NCBI GenBank assembly: GCA_015978205.1
Contig: JADWMM010000036.1
Span: forward strand, 1-54,176
Direction: 5' to 3'
DNA length: 54,176 nt
Source of the DNA: Alkaliphilus sp. NP8
GTDB lineage: Bacteria > Bacillota > Clostridia > Peptostreptococcales > Natronincolaceae
In this document: positions 7,918-16,389 of the stretch, in pieces
How positions within the stretch are numbered: the stretch's first letter is position 1
How the letters are laid out: every line of letters starts with the position of its first letter
Notes under the pieces: model-generated
Told to the model about the DNA's origin: nothing
The model's database searches: none
What the model saw: the letters and a program-made list of their open reading frames with translations, nothing else
Program-made: the position numbers and the translations under genes

Positions 7918-8457
7918 ATGACACAAGAAATAATATTAACACTTATAGGTATGTTTTTAATAACAGCATTTACAAATATTTTAGCAACGTTAAAAAGTAT
8001 ATTACTTGCTAAGAATATTATGAATCCTGTATATCTATTAGTATTTGTAGATGCGATTATTTTTACTACAGTGCTTGGTAAGATAACTAGTTCGGAAGGT
8101 ATTCATTTTGCTATTGCATATGCTTTAGGTAGAACGCTAGGAGTTTTTATAGGTGGTAAAATTGAAGAAAGACTTGCTTTAGGTATTTTAGAAGTGGATA
8201 TATTTTTAAATAATAAAAATAAGATGATACAAATAGCAGAAAGACTTAGATATGAAGGCTATACAGTTAATAACTTTTTAGCTCGTGGAAATAATGGAGA
8301 TAGAAGATATAAGGTGGAAGTTGTTATAAAGAGAAGTGAATTTAAAGTACTTGAAAATATTATGGCGGATTGTGATATAACAAATCCAACCTTAAAAATT
8401 AAAAATCTAAATAAAGTAGGAGGTAAAATTACAGATACTAGAGTTAAAGCAATTTAA
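7918..8457 (+). CDS. UPF0316 membrane protein (DUF5698/DUF2179)
   Basis: A 179-residue protein. Residues 1-85 hold three membrane helices (about 3-25, 38-55, 60-80) typical of DUF5698, including R-T-L-G-V-F-I-G-G-K-I-E-E. Residues 90-165 form the cytosolic DUF2179 domain with the helix/strand pattern also seen in YitT-type proteins. Length and order match the UPF0316 family. Function is not known; DUF2179 is thought to sense ligands. It has a purine-rich ribosome site (AAAAGGGGG) seven bases before the ATG. It stands alone between terminators. Confidence 0.8.
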   Translation: MTQEIILTLIGMFLITAFTNILATLKSILLAKNIMNPVYLLVFVDAIIFTTVLGKITSSEGIHFAIAYALGRTLGVFIGGKIEERLALGILEVDIFLNNKNKMIQIAERLRYEGYTVNNFLARGNNGDRRYKVEVVIKRSEFKVLENIMADCDITNPTLKIKNLNKVGGKITDTRVKAI

Positions 8458-8566
8458 TTATCATAAATATTTTTAAAAAAAATTATAAAGTATCTTTCTA
8501 AAGGGAACAAAAAAAAAATCTTCGTCTAAAAACATAAAGAAGATAAAATAGGTGGAGGATGATTTT

Positions 8567-9544
8567 ATGAAAAAGAATATATTAAAAAACTCAATTATAA
8601 CAGGAGCTTTATGTACAGTTTTAATAGTTCCAACGTTTGCACAAAGTGTCGGAATAATGCCTATATCAGCTAAAACTGATGAAAGTGTTTCTATTAGACA
8701 TGAATTTGATCATTGGTCCGAGAAGTATATAGATGAGCTATCAAAAAAATATGATATAAAATCGCTATTTGAAGATAAAGACTTAAATGATGCTATTACA
8801 ATAGAAGACTTTAAAAGTATTGTTGAATTAACAATAGACAAAGAATATGATAATACACCAGATTCAATAACTAGAGAAGCTGGTGTATACGAGCTTACTA
8901 GAATATGGGCTAAAGAAACAGACAAGAATTTAGAAAAAATTCCAGTAATTAAAATGCTGATTTATCCAGATACAAATAAAATAGATTCGAAATATAATCA
9001 TGGCATAACTGTAGCGTATATGCATGATATAGCTAAAGGTAGAGATACAGGAGTTTTTAATCCTAAAGCTGAAGTTACTTATGGTGAACTAGCTACTTTA
9101 ATATATAATACTGCTAAAGCCATAGAAACTGAGTTGAATTCTGATGATCAATCTATAGTAAAAGGAAAGCTTGAAACTAGAGGTAGCTATGAAATAACAG
9201 ATGATAAAGTGATATTTGATTTTAGGTTAATGAGTCATTATAGTCAAACAGAAGAACTTAAATTTAGTTCTGGACAACAATTTGAAATTGTTATAATTGA
9301 TGAAAATGATGAAGAAGTATATAGATATTCAGATGGTAAAGCCTTTACAGAAGCTCTCGTATTCAAAACAATTAAACCTGGTGAACTTTTAAAGTGGAAT
9401 GATGAATGGGATATGACCGATAAGAAAGGTAATAAATTAACTGAAGGAAAATATAAAGCTGAAATTAAAGTGTTAGTTATGGAAGAAAATAATGAAAAGA
9501 TTGAAGAAGGTGAATTAACAACTATAATAGATTTTAGTTTATAA
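8567..9544 (+). CDS. Exported protein with SLH-like and BsuPI domains
   Basis: A 325-residue secreted protein. Residues 1-30 are a signal peptide (M-K-K-N basic start, hydrophobic core, A-Q-S). The segment near residues 120-185 resembles S-layer-homology repeats, with G-I-T-V-A-Y-M-H-D-I-A-K-G-R-D-T-G-V-F-N-P-K-A-E-V-T-Y-G. Residues from about 205 to the end match the BsuPI (intracellular proteinase inhibitor) beta-sandwich fold. The protein probably sits in the cell wall through the SLH part. Start placed at ATG 8567 after GGTGGAGG; the upstream in-frame GTG at 8552 lies within that site. Confidence 0.75.
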   Translation: MKKNILKNSIITGALCTVLIVPTFAQSVGIMPISAKTDESVSIRHEFDHWSEKYIDELSKKYDIKSLFEDKDLNDAITIEDFKSIVELTIDKEYDNTPDSITREAGVYELTRIWAKETDKNLEKIPVIKMLIYPDTNKIDSKYNHGITVAYMHDIAKGRDTGVFNPKAEVTYGELATLIYNTAKAIETELNSDDQSIVKGKLETRGSYEITDDKVIFDFRLMSHYSQTEELKFSSGQQFEIVIIDENDEEVYRYSDGKAFTEALVFKTIKPGELLKWNDEWDMTDKKGNKLTEGKYKAEIKVLVMEENNEKIEEGELTTIIDFSL

Positions 9545-9562
9545 TATATATTAATAATATAC

Positions 9563-9607
9563 CACTTGTTTTAATAACATAAGCTTATTAAAGCAAGTGT
9601 TTTTTAT
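9563..9607 (+). terminator. Rho-independent terminator
   Basis: CACTTG-TTTTAATAA pairs with TTATTAAA-GCAAGTG, followed by six T residues. It ends the SLH/BsuPI gene. Confidence 0.85.
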
Positions 9608-9738
9608 TTATTTTAAATAAATTCTTTAAATTTAAATACGGTTTAGTAAATCGCAAACTTACACATAATATAATTATCAAAGTATTTGTTTATAAATTAA
9701 ATTAAGTTTATAAGGAAAATTTAGGTAGGTGGCAAAAT

Positions 9739-10377
9739 ATGAATAATGACTTAATAGAATCTATTAAAACAAATAAAGAAAAGTTTAAAACTCTTGATAA
9801 ACAAGGAGTTAAAAATTTATTTGAACAAATTTTAATGTCTCAAAAACCTAGTTCTGGTATTAGAATTTTAGAAGATGTAGGATTATTAAAAATCTATATT
9901 CCAGAGCTTCAGAAATGTGTAGGTTTTGATCAAAGGAATCCACACCATAACTATGATGTTTTTGATCATATATTAGCAGTTCTAGACAATACACCTTTAG
10001 ATTTAACATTACGTTGGGCTGCTCTTTTGCACGATATAGCAAAGCCACAAACCTTTTTTGTAGATGAGAAGGGAAAAGGAAGGTTTTTTGGACATGATAT
10101 TGAAGGAGCAAAAGTAGCAAAAGACATTTTAAATAGATTAGATTATGACGAAAGATTTTCAAATGAGGTAGCTGTATTAATAAAAGCTCATATGTCTCGC
10201 TACAATAATATGAAGGAAAAGGGTGTAAAAAAATTAATAAATAAAGTAGGAAAATATAATATCGAAAAATTATTTCAACTTCAAAGAGCAGATATAAAAG
10301 GAAGACATGGACCGTATGATTTTTCAAGAGTTGAAGTTATAGAAAATATGGCAAAGGAGATTATAGATCCTAAATAA
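9739..10377 (+). CDS. HD-domain protein related to the C-terminal part of CCA-adding enzymes
   Basis: A 212-residue protein with the HD metal-dependent phosphohydrolase motifs: H-N-Y-D-V-F-D-H-I near 75-83, L-L-H-D-I-A-K at 102-108, a G-H-D-I-E-G-A segment and a later I-K-A-H-M. The arrangement resembles the HD half of CCA tRNA nucleotidyltransferases, but the nucleotidyltransferase domain is missing. The first 45 residues (L-F-E-Q-I-L-M-S ... L-L-K-I-Y-I-P-E-L) match the helical linker that normally precedes HD in those enzymes. It may be a stand-alone 2',3'-cyclic phosphodiesterase or phosphatase. Single gene with its own terminator. Confidence 0.75.
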   Translation: MNNDLIESIKTNKEKFKTLDKQGVKNLFEQILMSQKPSSGIRILEDVGLLKIYIPELQKCVGFDQRNPHHNYDVFDHILAVLDNTPLDLTLRWAALLHDIAKPQTFFVDEKGKGRFFGHDIEGAKVAKDILNRLDYDERFSNEVAVLIKAHMSRYNNMKEKGVKKLINKVGKYNIEKLFQLQRADIKGRHGPYDFSRVEVIENMAKEIIDPK

Positions 10378-10410
10378 ATAACATTTAATATAAATTTTAA
10401 GTATATTAAA

Positions 10411-10453
10411 TAAAAAGTTGGAAAAAATACTATTAAAAGGCCACAACTTTTTT
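10411..10453 (+). terminator. Rho-independent terminator
   Basis: AAAAAGTTG pairs with CAACTTTTT across a 22-base A-rich loop, then runs into Ts. It ends the HD-domain gene. Confidence 0.7.
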
Positions 10454-10474
10454 ATATTTATTTTTTGTTAATAG

Positions 10475-10503
10475 TTGACAGATATAAAAAGGGATGGTAT
10501 TAT
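10475..10503 (+). promoter_or_regulatory. Promoter of the cold-shock gene
   Basis: A consensus TTGACA (10475-10480) and TATTAT (10498-10503) with a 17-base spacer lie 46 bases ahead of the cold-shock gene. This is one of the strongest housekeeping promoters in the window. Confidence 0.8.
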
Positions 10504-10549
10504 AAGAATGTAAGAAATTACAGAATATGAATTTTGGAGGATTTTATTA

Positions 10550-10750
10550 ATGAAAACAGGTACAGTTAAATGGTTTAATGGTGAAAAAGGTTTTGGATTT
10601 ATCTCTGTAGAAGGAGAAGATGATGTATTCGTACATTTCTCAGCTATTCAAGGAGACGGTTACAAAACATTAGACGAAGGTCAAGCAGTTGAGTTTGAAG
10701 TAGTTCAAGGCGACAGAGGACCTCAAGCTGCTAATGTAGCTAAAATATAA
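10550..10750 (+). CDS. csp: Cold-shock protein (CspA/CspB family)
   Basis: A 66-residue single cold-shock domain, the standard length. It starts [10 protein letters not shown] and carries both RNA-binding motifs: RNP1 (K-G-F-G-F-I) and RNP2 (V-F-V-H-F). It binds single-stranded RNA and DNA and acts as an RNA chaperone in the cytosol. It sits behind a consensus promoter with a TTGGAGGA ribosome site and ends at a strong terminator, so it is a monocistronic, highly expressed gene. Which of the csp paralogs it is cannot be told. Confidence 0.95.
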   Translation: MKTGTVKWFNGEKGFGFISVEGEDDVFVHFSAIQGDGYKTLDEGQAVEFEVVQGDRGPQAANVAKI

Positions 10751-10791
10751 TAGAATATAAAGAATAATATTTTATATATATAGACTACAAC

Positions 10792-10821
10792 AAAAAACCC
10801 TGATTATATCAGGGTTTTTTT
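10792..10821 (+). terminator. Rho-independent terminator
   Basis: AAAAACCCTGA pairs with TCAGGGTTTTT over a five-base loop, followed by more Ts. It ends the cold-shock transcript. Confidence 0.9.
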
Positions 10822-10855
10822 GTTAACAATTATAATAAAAAAATGTTATAAAATA

Positions 10856-10884
10856 TTGACAATAAGATGTGGATTAGTTAGTAT
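10856..10884 (+). promoter_or_regulatory. Upstream promoter of the tig region
   Basis: TTGACA at 10856-10861 and TAGTAT at 10879-10884 are 17 bases apart. Transcription from here meets a terminator-like hairpin at 10916-10945 well before tig. Confidence 0.5.
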
Positions 10885-10915
10885 TATAGTGATAAACTGT
10901 AAGTATATGTTTTTT

Positions 10916-10945
10916 AACATCCTATGATGATATGGATGTTTTTTT
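10916..10945 (+). terminator. Leader terminator or attenuator ahead of tig
   Basis: AACATCC pairs with GGATGTT around an 11-base loop, followed directly by seven T residues. It lies between a promoter (10856) and tig (11045), so it could end a leader RNA of about 55 bases or attenuate expression of tig and clp genes. Confidence 0.55.
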
Positions 10946-10977
10946 GTAGAAATATTTTATTTATACATATAGAACTA

Positions 10978-11006
10978 TTGTACTTACTAAAACAATAAGT
11001 TAAAAT
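10978..11006 (+). promoter_or_regulatory. Probable proximal promoter of tig
   Basis: TTGTAC (10978-10983) and TAAAAT (11001-11006), 17 bases apart, lie beyond the leader terminator and 39 bases before the tig start. Confidence 0.5.
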
Positions 11007-11044
11007 TAAAAAATATAATAAAAGTTAATAGAGGAGGCCCACTA

Positions 11045-12331
11045 ATGAGTTCAGAGGTTATAAAAAAAGAAAATACTAAAGTTACACTAAAGATAGTTGT
11101 AGATGATGCACAATTTGAAAAGGCTATTAATAAAGCATACAACAAGATGAAATCTAGATTCAATATTCAAGGTTTTAGAAAAGGAAAGGCTCCCAGAAAA
11201 ATCGTTGAAAAATTCTATGGAGTAGAAGTATTTTATGAAGAAGCTTTCAACCTAGCTTTCCCAGAGGCTTTTGAGGCAGCAATAAAAGAAAATGATATTG
11301 AGCCTGTAAGTCAGCCAGAAATCGATATTGAAGAGATTGAAGCTGGAAAAGGTGTTACATTTACAGCAGTTGTAGAAGTTATGCCTGAGTTCGAAGTTAA
11401 AGACTATAAAGGTATAGAAGTAGAGAAAAAAGAGTATAATGTACAAGAAGAGGATATTCAAAAAGAGCTAGATAGTATGGTAGAACAAAATGCTAGAATG
11501 ATTGCTATAGAAGATAGAGCAATAAAAGATGGAGACATGGTTATTATCGACTATAAAGGGATGATTGATGGAGAAGCTTTTGAAGGTGGAACTGCTGAAA
11601 AGCAAAATCTTACAATAGGTTCTGGACAATTTATTCCTGGTTTTGAAGAGCAGTTAATTGGAAAGAATATTGAAGAAGAAGTAGAAGTTAAAGTAACATT
11701 CCCTGAAGAATATCATTCAGAAGAATTAGCAGGTAAAGAAGCTAAATTTGAAGTTAAAATCCATGAAATTAAAGAAAAAGAATTACCAGAAGTGGATGAT
11801 GAGTTTGCAAAGGATGTTTCTGAGTTTGATACACTAGAAGAATTAAAAAATGATATTAAATCAAAATTAGAAGAAGATGCAAAAAAGAAAGCTGAACAAG
11901 AATTAAGAAATAGTGTTGTAGAAGGTGTTGCTAATACAGTTGAAATTGAAATACCAAAAGCAGCAATTGATAGACAGGTTGATAACATGTTAGCTGATTT
12001 TGATTATCGTCTACAATTCCAAGGAATTAATTTACAATATTACTTCCAATTAACAGGTACTACAGAGGAAGAACTAAGAGAGCAAATGAGAGAAGATGCA
12101 GCTAAAACTGTTAAAAATGAACTAGTTTTAGAAAAAATCGGAAAAGCAGAAAAAATTGAAGCTACTGAAGAAGAATTAGAGGAACAATTAAAAACAATGG
12201 CAGCACAATATAAACAAGAGTTAGATAAATTAAAGTCTAATTTAAGAGATCAAGATTTAAAATATATTAAAGAGGGTATCATAGTAAGAAAGACTATTGA
12301 TTTCTTAGTAGAAAATGCTAAAGTAGCTTAG
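11045..12331 (+). CDS. tig: Trigger factor
   Basis: A 428-residue ribosome-associated chaperone of standard length. The N-terminal ribosome-binding domain has the signature G-F-R-K-G-K-A-P-R near residues 40-48. The FKBP-type peptidyl-prolyl isomerase domain spans about 150-245 (D-Y-K-G-M-I-D-G-E-A-F-E-G-G, then F-I-P-G-F-E-E-Q-L-I-G). A long helical C-terminal chaperone domain follows. It shields nascent chains leaving the ribosome. AGAGGAGG ribosome site. It is first in the tig-clpP-clpX order common in Firmicutes and Clostridia. Confidence 0.97.
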   Translation: MSSEVIKKENTKVTLKIVVDDAQFEKAINKAYNKMKSRFNIQGFRKGKAPRKIVEKFYGVEVFYEEAFNLAFPEAFEAAIKENDIEPVSQPEIDIEEIEAGKGVTFTAVVEVMPEFEVKDYKGIEVEKKEYNVQEEDIQKELDSMVEQNARMIAIEDRAIKDGDMVIIDYKGMIDGEAFEGGTAEKQNLTIGSGQFIPGFEEQLIGKNIEEEVEVKVTFPEEYHSEELAGKEAKFEVKIHEIKEKELPEVDDEFAKDVSEFDTLEELKNDIKSKLEEDAKKKAEQELRNSVVEGVANTVEIEIPKAAIDRQVDNMLADFDYRLQFQGINLQYYFQLTGTTEEELREQMREDAAKTVKNELVLEKIGKAEKIEATEEELEEQLKTMAAQYKQELDKLKSNLRDQDLKYIKEGIIVRKTIDFLVENAKVA

Positions 12332-12373
12332 TTAAACATATTAAAGAACTTAAATAAGTTGGGAGGAGATAAA

Positions 12374-12958
12374 ATGGCATTAGTTCCAGTTGTTGTAGAA
12401 CAAACTAATAGAGGTGAAAGATCCTACGATATATATTCTAGATTATTAAAAGACAGAATCATTTTTTTAGGAGAAGAAGTTAATGATGTTACTGCAAGCT
12501 TAGTAGTTGCTCAAATGTTATTTTTAGAAGCTGAAGATCCTGATAAAGATATTCAATTATATATTAATAGCCCAGGGGGATCTATAACTGCAGGTATGGC
12601 TATATATGATACTATGCAATATATTAAACCAGATGTAGCTACTATTTGTATAGGTATGGCTGCAAGTATGGGAGCGTTTCTTTTAACAGCAGGTGCAAAG
12701 GGTAAACGTTCTGCTCTTCCAAATGCTGAAATAATGATTCATCAGCCTCTAGGAGGAACAAGAGGTCAAGCAGAGGATATTCGTATTCATGCAGAGCGAA
12801 TTATAAAAATGAGAGAATCTTTAAATAAAATTATATCTGAGAGAACAGGGCAACCATTAGAAAAAGTTGAAAAGGATACAGATAGAGATTACTTTATGGG
12901 AGCTAAAGAAGCTAAAGAATATGGTATTATAGACGAAGTTATTGCCGCAAAGAAATAA
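12374..12958 (+). CDS. clpP: ATP-dependent Clp protease proteolytic subunit
   Basis: A 194-residue serine peptidase. The catalytic serine lies in G-M-A-A-S-M-G-A-F, the histidine in M-I-H-Q-P-L-G-G, and the aspartate in D-R-D-Y-F-M, all in the usual order. It forms the two-ring chamber that degrades proteins unfolded by ClpX or ClpC. Start at ATG 12374 (M-A-L-V-P), four bases after the GGGAGGAGAT site; an earlier in-frame start would fall inside or ahead of it. It lies 42 bases after tig and 24 bases before clpX. Confidence 0.97.
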   Translation: MALVPVVVEQTNRGERSYDIYSRLLKDRIIFLGEEVNDVTASLVVAQMLFLEAEDPDKDIQLYINSPGGSITAGMAIYDTMQYIKPDVATICIGMAASMGAFLLTAGAKGKRSALPNAEIMIHQPLGGTRGQAEDIRIHAERIIKMRESLNKIISERTGQPLEKVEKDTDRDYFMGAKEAKEYGIIDEVIAAKK

Positions 12959-12982
12959 TGTAGAATTGAAAGAGGTGTGAAG

Positions 12983-14263
12983 ATGTCCAGATTTGATGAA
13001 AAAAAGCAGCTTAAATGCTCCTTTTGCGGTAAGTCCCAAGACCAGGTAAAAAGATTAATTGCTGGTCCAAATGTGTATATATGTGATGAATGTATTGAAT
13101 TATGTCAAGAGATTATTCAAGAAGAATTTGATGGAGATACAGAAGTTGATTTAGTAGATTTACCAAAACCTAATGAAATAAAAGATATATTAGATCAATA
13201 CGTAATTGGGCAGGAAAAGGCAAAGAAAAGCTTAGCAGTAGCTGTATATAATCATTACAAGCGTATTGATGCTGAAAGTAGTAAAAATGATGATGTAGAG
13301 CTACAAAAAAGTAATATTCTAATGTTAGGACCTACAGGTTCTGGTAAAACTCTTTTAGCTCAAACATTAGCAAAAATTATAAATGTACCTTTCACTATTG
13401 CAGATGCTACTTCCTTAACAGAAGCTGGATATGTTGGAGAAGATGTTGAAAATATTTTACTTAAGCTTATTCAAGCGTCAGATTACGATATTGAAAAAGC
13501 AGAAAAAGGTATTATATATATAGATGAAGTTGATAAAGTTGCTAGAAAATCCGAAAATCCATCTATTACTAGAGATGTAAGTGGAGAAGGTGTTCAGCAA
13601 GCTTTACTTAAAATTTTAGAAGGTACAGTAGCAAGTGTGCCTCCTCAAGGTGGAAGAAAACATCCACATCAAGAGTTTATTCAAATAGATACTACGAATA
13701 TTTTATTTATTGTAGGTGGAGCTTTTGATGGTATAGAATCAATAATTCAAAAACGTACTGGGAAGAAATCTATGGGATTCGGTGCTGAAATTCAAAGTAA
13801 AAAAGTTATGGATGTTGGAACTTTATTAAAACAGATTCAGCCTGAAGACTTATTAAAATATGGTCTTATTCCAGAATTTGTTGGTAGAATACCAGTTATA
13901 GCAACTCTTGAACAGTTAGATGAAGATGCTTTAGTTCAAATACTAACAGAGCCCAAAAATGCACTTACTAAGCAATATAAAAAGTTGTTTGAAATAGATG
14001 GTGTAAAGCTAGAAATTGAAGAAGAAGCTCTTAGATTAATAGCTAAAAAAGCTATTGATATAAAGACTGGTGCTAGAGGATTAAGAGGAATTATAGAAAC
14101 CGTAATGATGGATATTATGTATGATGTTCCATCTAGAGATGATATAGAAAAAATTATAATTACAAAAGAAACTGTTGAAAATGGTGAAGAACCTACTGTT
14201 ATTCAAAAGAAATCCGATAACATAGATTTAGATAAAAACAACTCTGAAGAATCTGCATCGTAA
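12983..14263 (+). CDS. clpX: ATP-dependent Clp protease ATPase subunit ClpX
   Basis: A 426-residue AAA+ unfoldase. It opens with the zinc-binding domain C-S-F-C-G-K (residues 12-17) and C-D-E-C (about 34-37). Walker A (G-P-T-G-S-G-K-T) and Walker B (I-I-Y-I-D-E-V-D-K) follow, with sensor and arginine-finger regions (L-I-P-E-F-V-G-R). It delivers substrates to ClpP. ATG 12983 is used because AGAGGTG lies at 12971-12977; the in-frame GTG at 12977 is part of that site. Third gene of the tig-clpP-clpX unit. Confidence 0.97.
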   Translation: MSRFDEKKQLKCSFCGKSQDQVKRLIAGPNVYICDECIELCQEIIQEEFDGDTEVDLVDLPKPNEIKDILDQYVIGQEKAKKSLAVAVYNHYKRIDAESSKNDDVELQKSNILMLGPTGSGKTLLAQTLAKIINVPFTIADATSLTEAGYVGEDVENILLKLIQASDYDIEKAEKGIIYIDEVDKVARKSENPSITRDVSGEGVQQALLKILEGTVASVPPQGGRKHPHQEFIQIDTTNILFIVGGAFDGIESIIQKRTGKKSMGFGAEIQSKKVMDVGTLLKQIQPEDLLKYGLIPEFVGRIPVIATLEQLDEDALVQILTEPKNALTKQYKKLFEIDGVKLEIEEEALRLIAKKAIDIKTGARGLRGIIETVMMDIMYDVPSRDDIEKIIITKETVENGEEPTVIQKKSDNIDLDKNNSEESAS

Positions 14264-14273
14264 AGAAAAACTA

Positions 14274-14313
14274 AATGTCTTAACTTAAGTGTTAGCTTGA
14301 GTTGAGGCATTTT
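14274..14313 (+). terminator. Terminator after clpX
   Basis: A 15-bp stem with a few G-T pairs (ATGTCTTAACTTAAG with CTTGAGTTGAGGCAT, six-base loop) ends in TTTTTG. It separates clpX from lonB. Confidence 0.8.
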
Positions 14314-14436
14314 TGTTATGTAGTAGAAACTTATATTTCATTGCTAAAATATGGGGCTTTAGAAATTTTAGCTCTAGGATAAAAAGTCATCGGGTGCGCA
14401 TACTATTAAGGAATAACGCAGAAAGGAGAGATTACT

Positions 14437-16134
14437 TTGCCCGATGTCTTTTTTTTAATTCAATTCTTTTTTGCAGTAGTTATAGGTTTATATTTTTTTA
14501 CATTATTAAAAAAACAGCAAGGAAGTAAAAGTGCAAGTCAAAAAGAAGCAAAAAAAGAGATGAATAGTTTAAGAGAAATGCGAGAACGTTCTTTAACAAT
14601 TCCTCTATCTGAATATACAAGACCAGATTCTTTAGAAGATATAGTAGGGCAAGAAGAAGGGTTAAAGGCACTCAGAGCAGCACTTTGTAGTTCTAATCCT
14701 CAACATGTTTTAATATATGGACCACCAGGAGTAGGGAAAACAGCAGCAGCTAGAGTGGTACTTGAAGAGGCTAAAAAAAGCAAAATATCTCCTTTTAATA
14801 TTAAATCTAAGTTTGTTGAAATAGATGCAACTACTTTACGTTTCGATGAAAGATCTATAGCAGACCCTTTAATAGGCTCTGTTCACGATCCTATATATCA
14901 AGGTGCAGGTGAATTTGGTAAAGAAGGAATTCCTCAGCCTAAGCCAGGAGCAGTAACAAAAGCCCATGGAGGAGTTTTATTTTTAGATGAAATTGGTGAG
15001 CTTCATTCTATACAAATGAATAAACTACTTAAAGTTTTGGAGGATAGGAAGGTTTTTTTAGAAAGCTCTTATTATAATTCAGAAGATAAGAATATTTCAG
15101 AATATATTCATGAAATATTTCAAAATGGATTACCAGCAGATTTTAGATTAATCGGTGCGACTACTAAAGATTCATCGGATATACCACCAGCATTAAGGTC
15201 AAGGTGTGTGGAAATTTATTTTAAGCCTCTTTCTCAGGAAGAAATAGGCATAATAGCTAATAGAGCATGTAAAAAAACTGATTTTAATATAGAAGAAAAA
15301 GCTATTGAAGAAATAAAAAAATATGCTACTAATGGTAGAGAAACAGTAAACATGATTCAAATATCAGGTGGTTTAGCTCTGACTCAAGATAGAAGAAAAA
15401 TCACATTAGAAGATATTCAGTGGGTAGTAGAAAGTGGAAACTATTCTCCTAGACCAGATAAAAAAGTAGGAAGTGACCCATCTATAGGATATGTTAATGG
15501 ACTAGCAGTGTTTGGCCCTCAAATGGGAGCTATAATAGAAATCGAAGCTTCTGCTATAAAGATTCCTATTAGTGGAAGTGGAAGAATTATTACTACAGGA
15601 ATAATAGAAGATGAAGAGATGAATTTACCAGGTAAGACTTTAAAAAGAAGAAGTACAGCATTGGATTCAGTAGATAATGTATTAACAGTTATTAGAAAAT
15701 TTTTAGAGGTTGATCCTAGAAACTATGATATTCATTTAAATTTCCCAGGTGGAGTTCCAATAGATGGACCTTCTGCAGGAGTTGCTATAGCAACAGTAAT
15801 ATATTCTGCAATTACTGAAAAGTTAATAGATAATAAGGTGGCAATGACAGGAGAGTTATCTATTAGAGGCAATGTAAAACCTGTTGGTGGAATTTCAGCT
15901 AAAATAGATGCAGCTAAAAAAGCAGGGTGCACCAGAGTATTGATTCCAAAAGATAATTACCAGGATAGATTTAAACAGCTAAATATAGAAGTGATTCCAG
16001 TAGAAAATATAAATCAAATTATAGATCTAGCTTTATATAATGGAGATGATCAAAATAAAAGAGGAAATGAGAGTATATCTAACAAAGTTCCTTTTGTTGC
16101 AGCATTAGGAAATGAAAATTTTCTTAAAAAATAG
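14437..16134 (+). CDS. lonB: ATP-dependent protease LonB
   Basis: A 565-residue membrane-anchored Lon-family protease typical of spore formers. Residues 3-23 form a membrane helix. The AAA+ domain has Walker A (G-P-P-G-V-G-K-T) and Walker B (V-L-F-L-D-E-I-G-E). The C-terminal protease domain carries the catalytic serine in D-G-P-S-A-G and lysine downstream in the G-G-I-S-A-K-I-D-A-A-K-K-A-G block. The long N-terminal domain of LonA is absent. In Bacillus subtilis, LonB is made in the forespore under sigma-F. The start is TTG with AAAGGAGAG eight bases ahead. It lies between clpX and lonA, the common Firmicutes order. Confidence 0.93.
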   Translation: MPDVFFLIQFFFAVVIGLYFFTLLKKQQGSKSASQKEAKKEMNSLREMRERSLTIPLSEYTRPDSLEDIVGQEEGLKALRAALCSSNPQHVLIYGPPGVGKTAAARVVLEEAKKSKISPFNIKSKFVEIDATTLRFDERSIADPLIGSVHDPIYQGAGEFGKEGIPQPKPGAVTKAHGGVLFLDEIGELHSIQMNKLLKVLEDRKVFLESSYYNSEDKNISEYIHEIFQNGLPADFRLIGATTKDSSDIPPALRSRCVEIYFKPLSQEEIGIIANRACKKTDFNIEEKAIEEIKKYATNGRETVNMIQISGGLALTQDRRKITLEDIQWVVESGNYSPRPDKKVGSDPSIGYVNGLAVFGPQMGAIIEIEASAIKIPISGSGRIITTGIIEDEEMNLPGKTLKRRSTALDSVDNVLTVIRKFLEVDPRNYDIHLNFPGGVPIDGPSAGVAIATVIYSAITEKLIDNKVAMTGELSIRGNVKPVGGISAKIDAAKKAGCTRVLIPKDNYQDRFKQLNIEVIPVENINQIIDLALYNGDDQNKRGNESISNKVPFVAALGNENFLKK

Positions 16135-16162
16135 CACAATGCATATGCAGAGTGCTATTTTA
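16129..16162 (+). terminator. Terminator after lonB
   Basis: AAATAGCAC pairs with GTGCTATTT; the stem overlaps the end of lonB and has only a short T tail (TTTTAAT), so it may be leaky. Confidence 0.6.
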
Positions 16163-16227
16163 ATAAGTACTTTTTAATTGTTTATACTACACAAATCTGA
16201 TATATTATCTATTATTAGGGTAAAATA

Positions 16228-16256
16228 TTGAAAAAAGATATGCGAAAGTATATAAT
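16228..16256 (+). promoter_or_regulatory. Promoter of lonA
   Basis: TTGAAA (16228-16233) and TATAAT (16251-16256) with a 17-base spacer. This leaves a leader of about 125 bases before lonA, in which I see no CIRCE or CtsR-type repeat. Confidence 0.65.
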
Positions 16257-16389
16257 ATTAATCAACTGCGGTAAATTAATAATAGGTAGAAATAATAATT
16301 ATGTTTATTTTTTATTAAATATAAAAATAATACATTTATAAATAAAAATACATAGATATATAGATACAATATAGTTAGGAGATGATAGT

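Noticed and set aside
9860..10327. 155-codon minus-strand frame opposite the HD-domain gene
   Set aside because: A shadow of the real gene; rich in Leu/Tyr/His as expected from antisense of A/T-rich coding DNA.
14313..14528. Open frame overlapping the start of lonB
   Set aside because: It runs in another frame through the clpX terminator region and lonB, and has no recognisable protein pattern.
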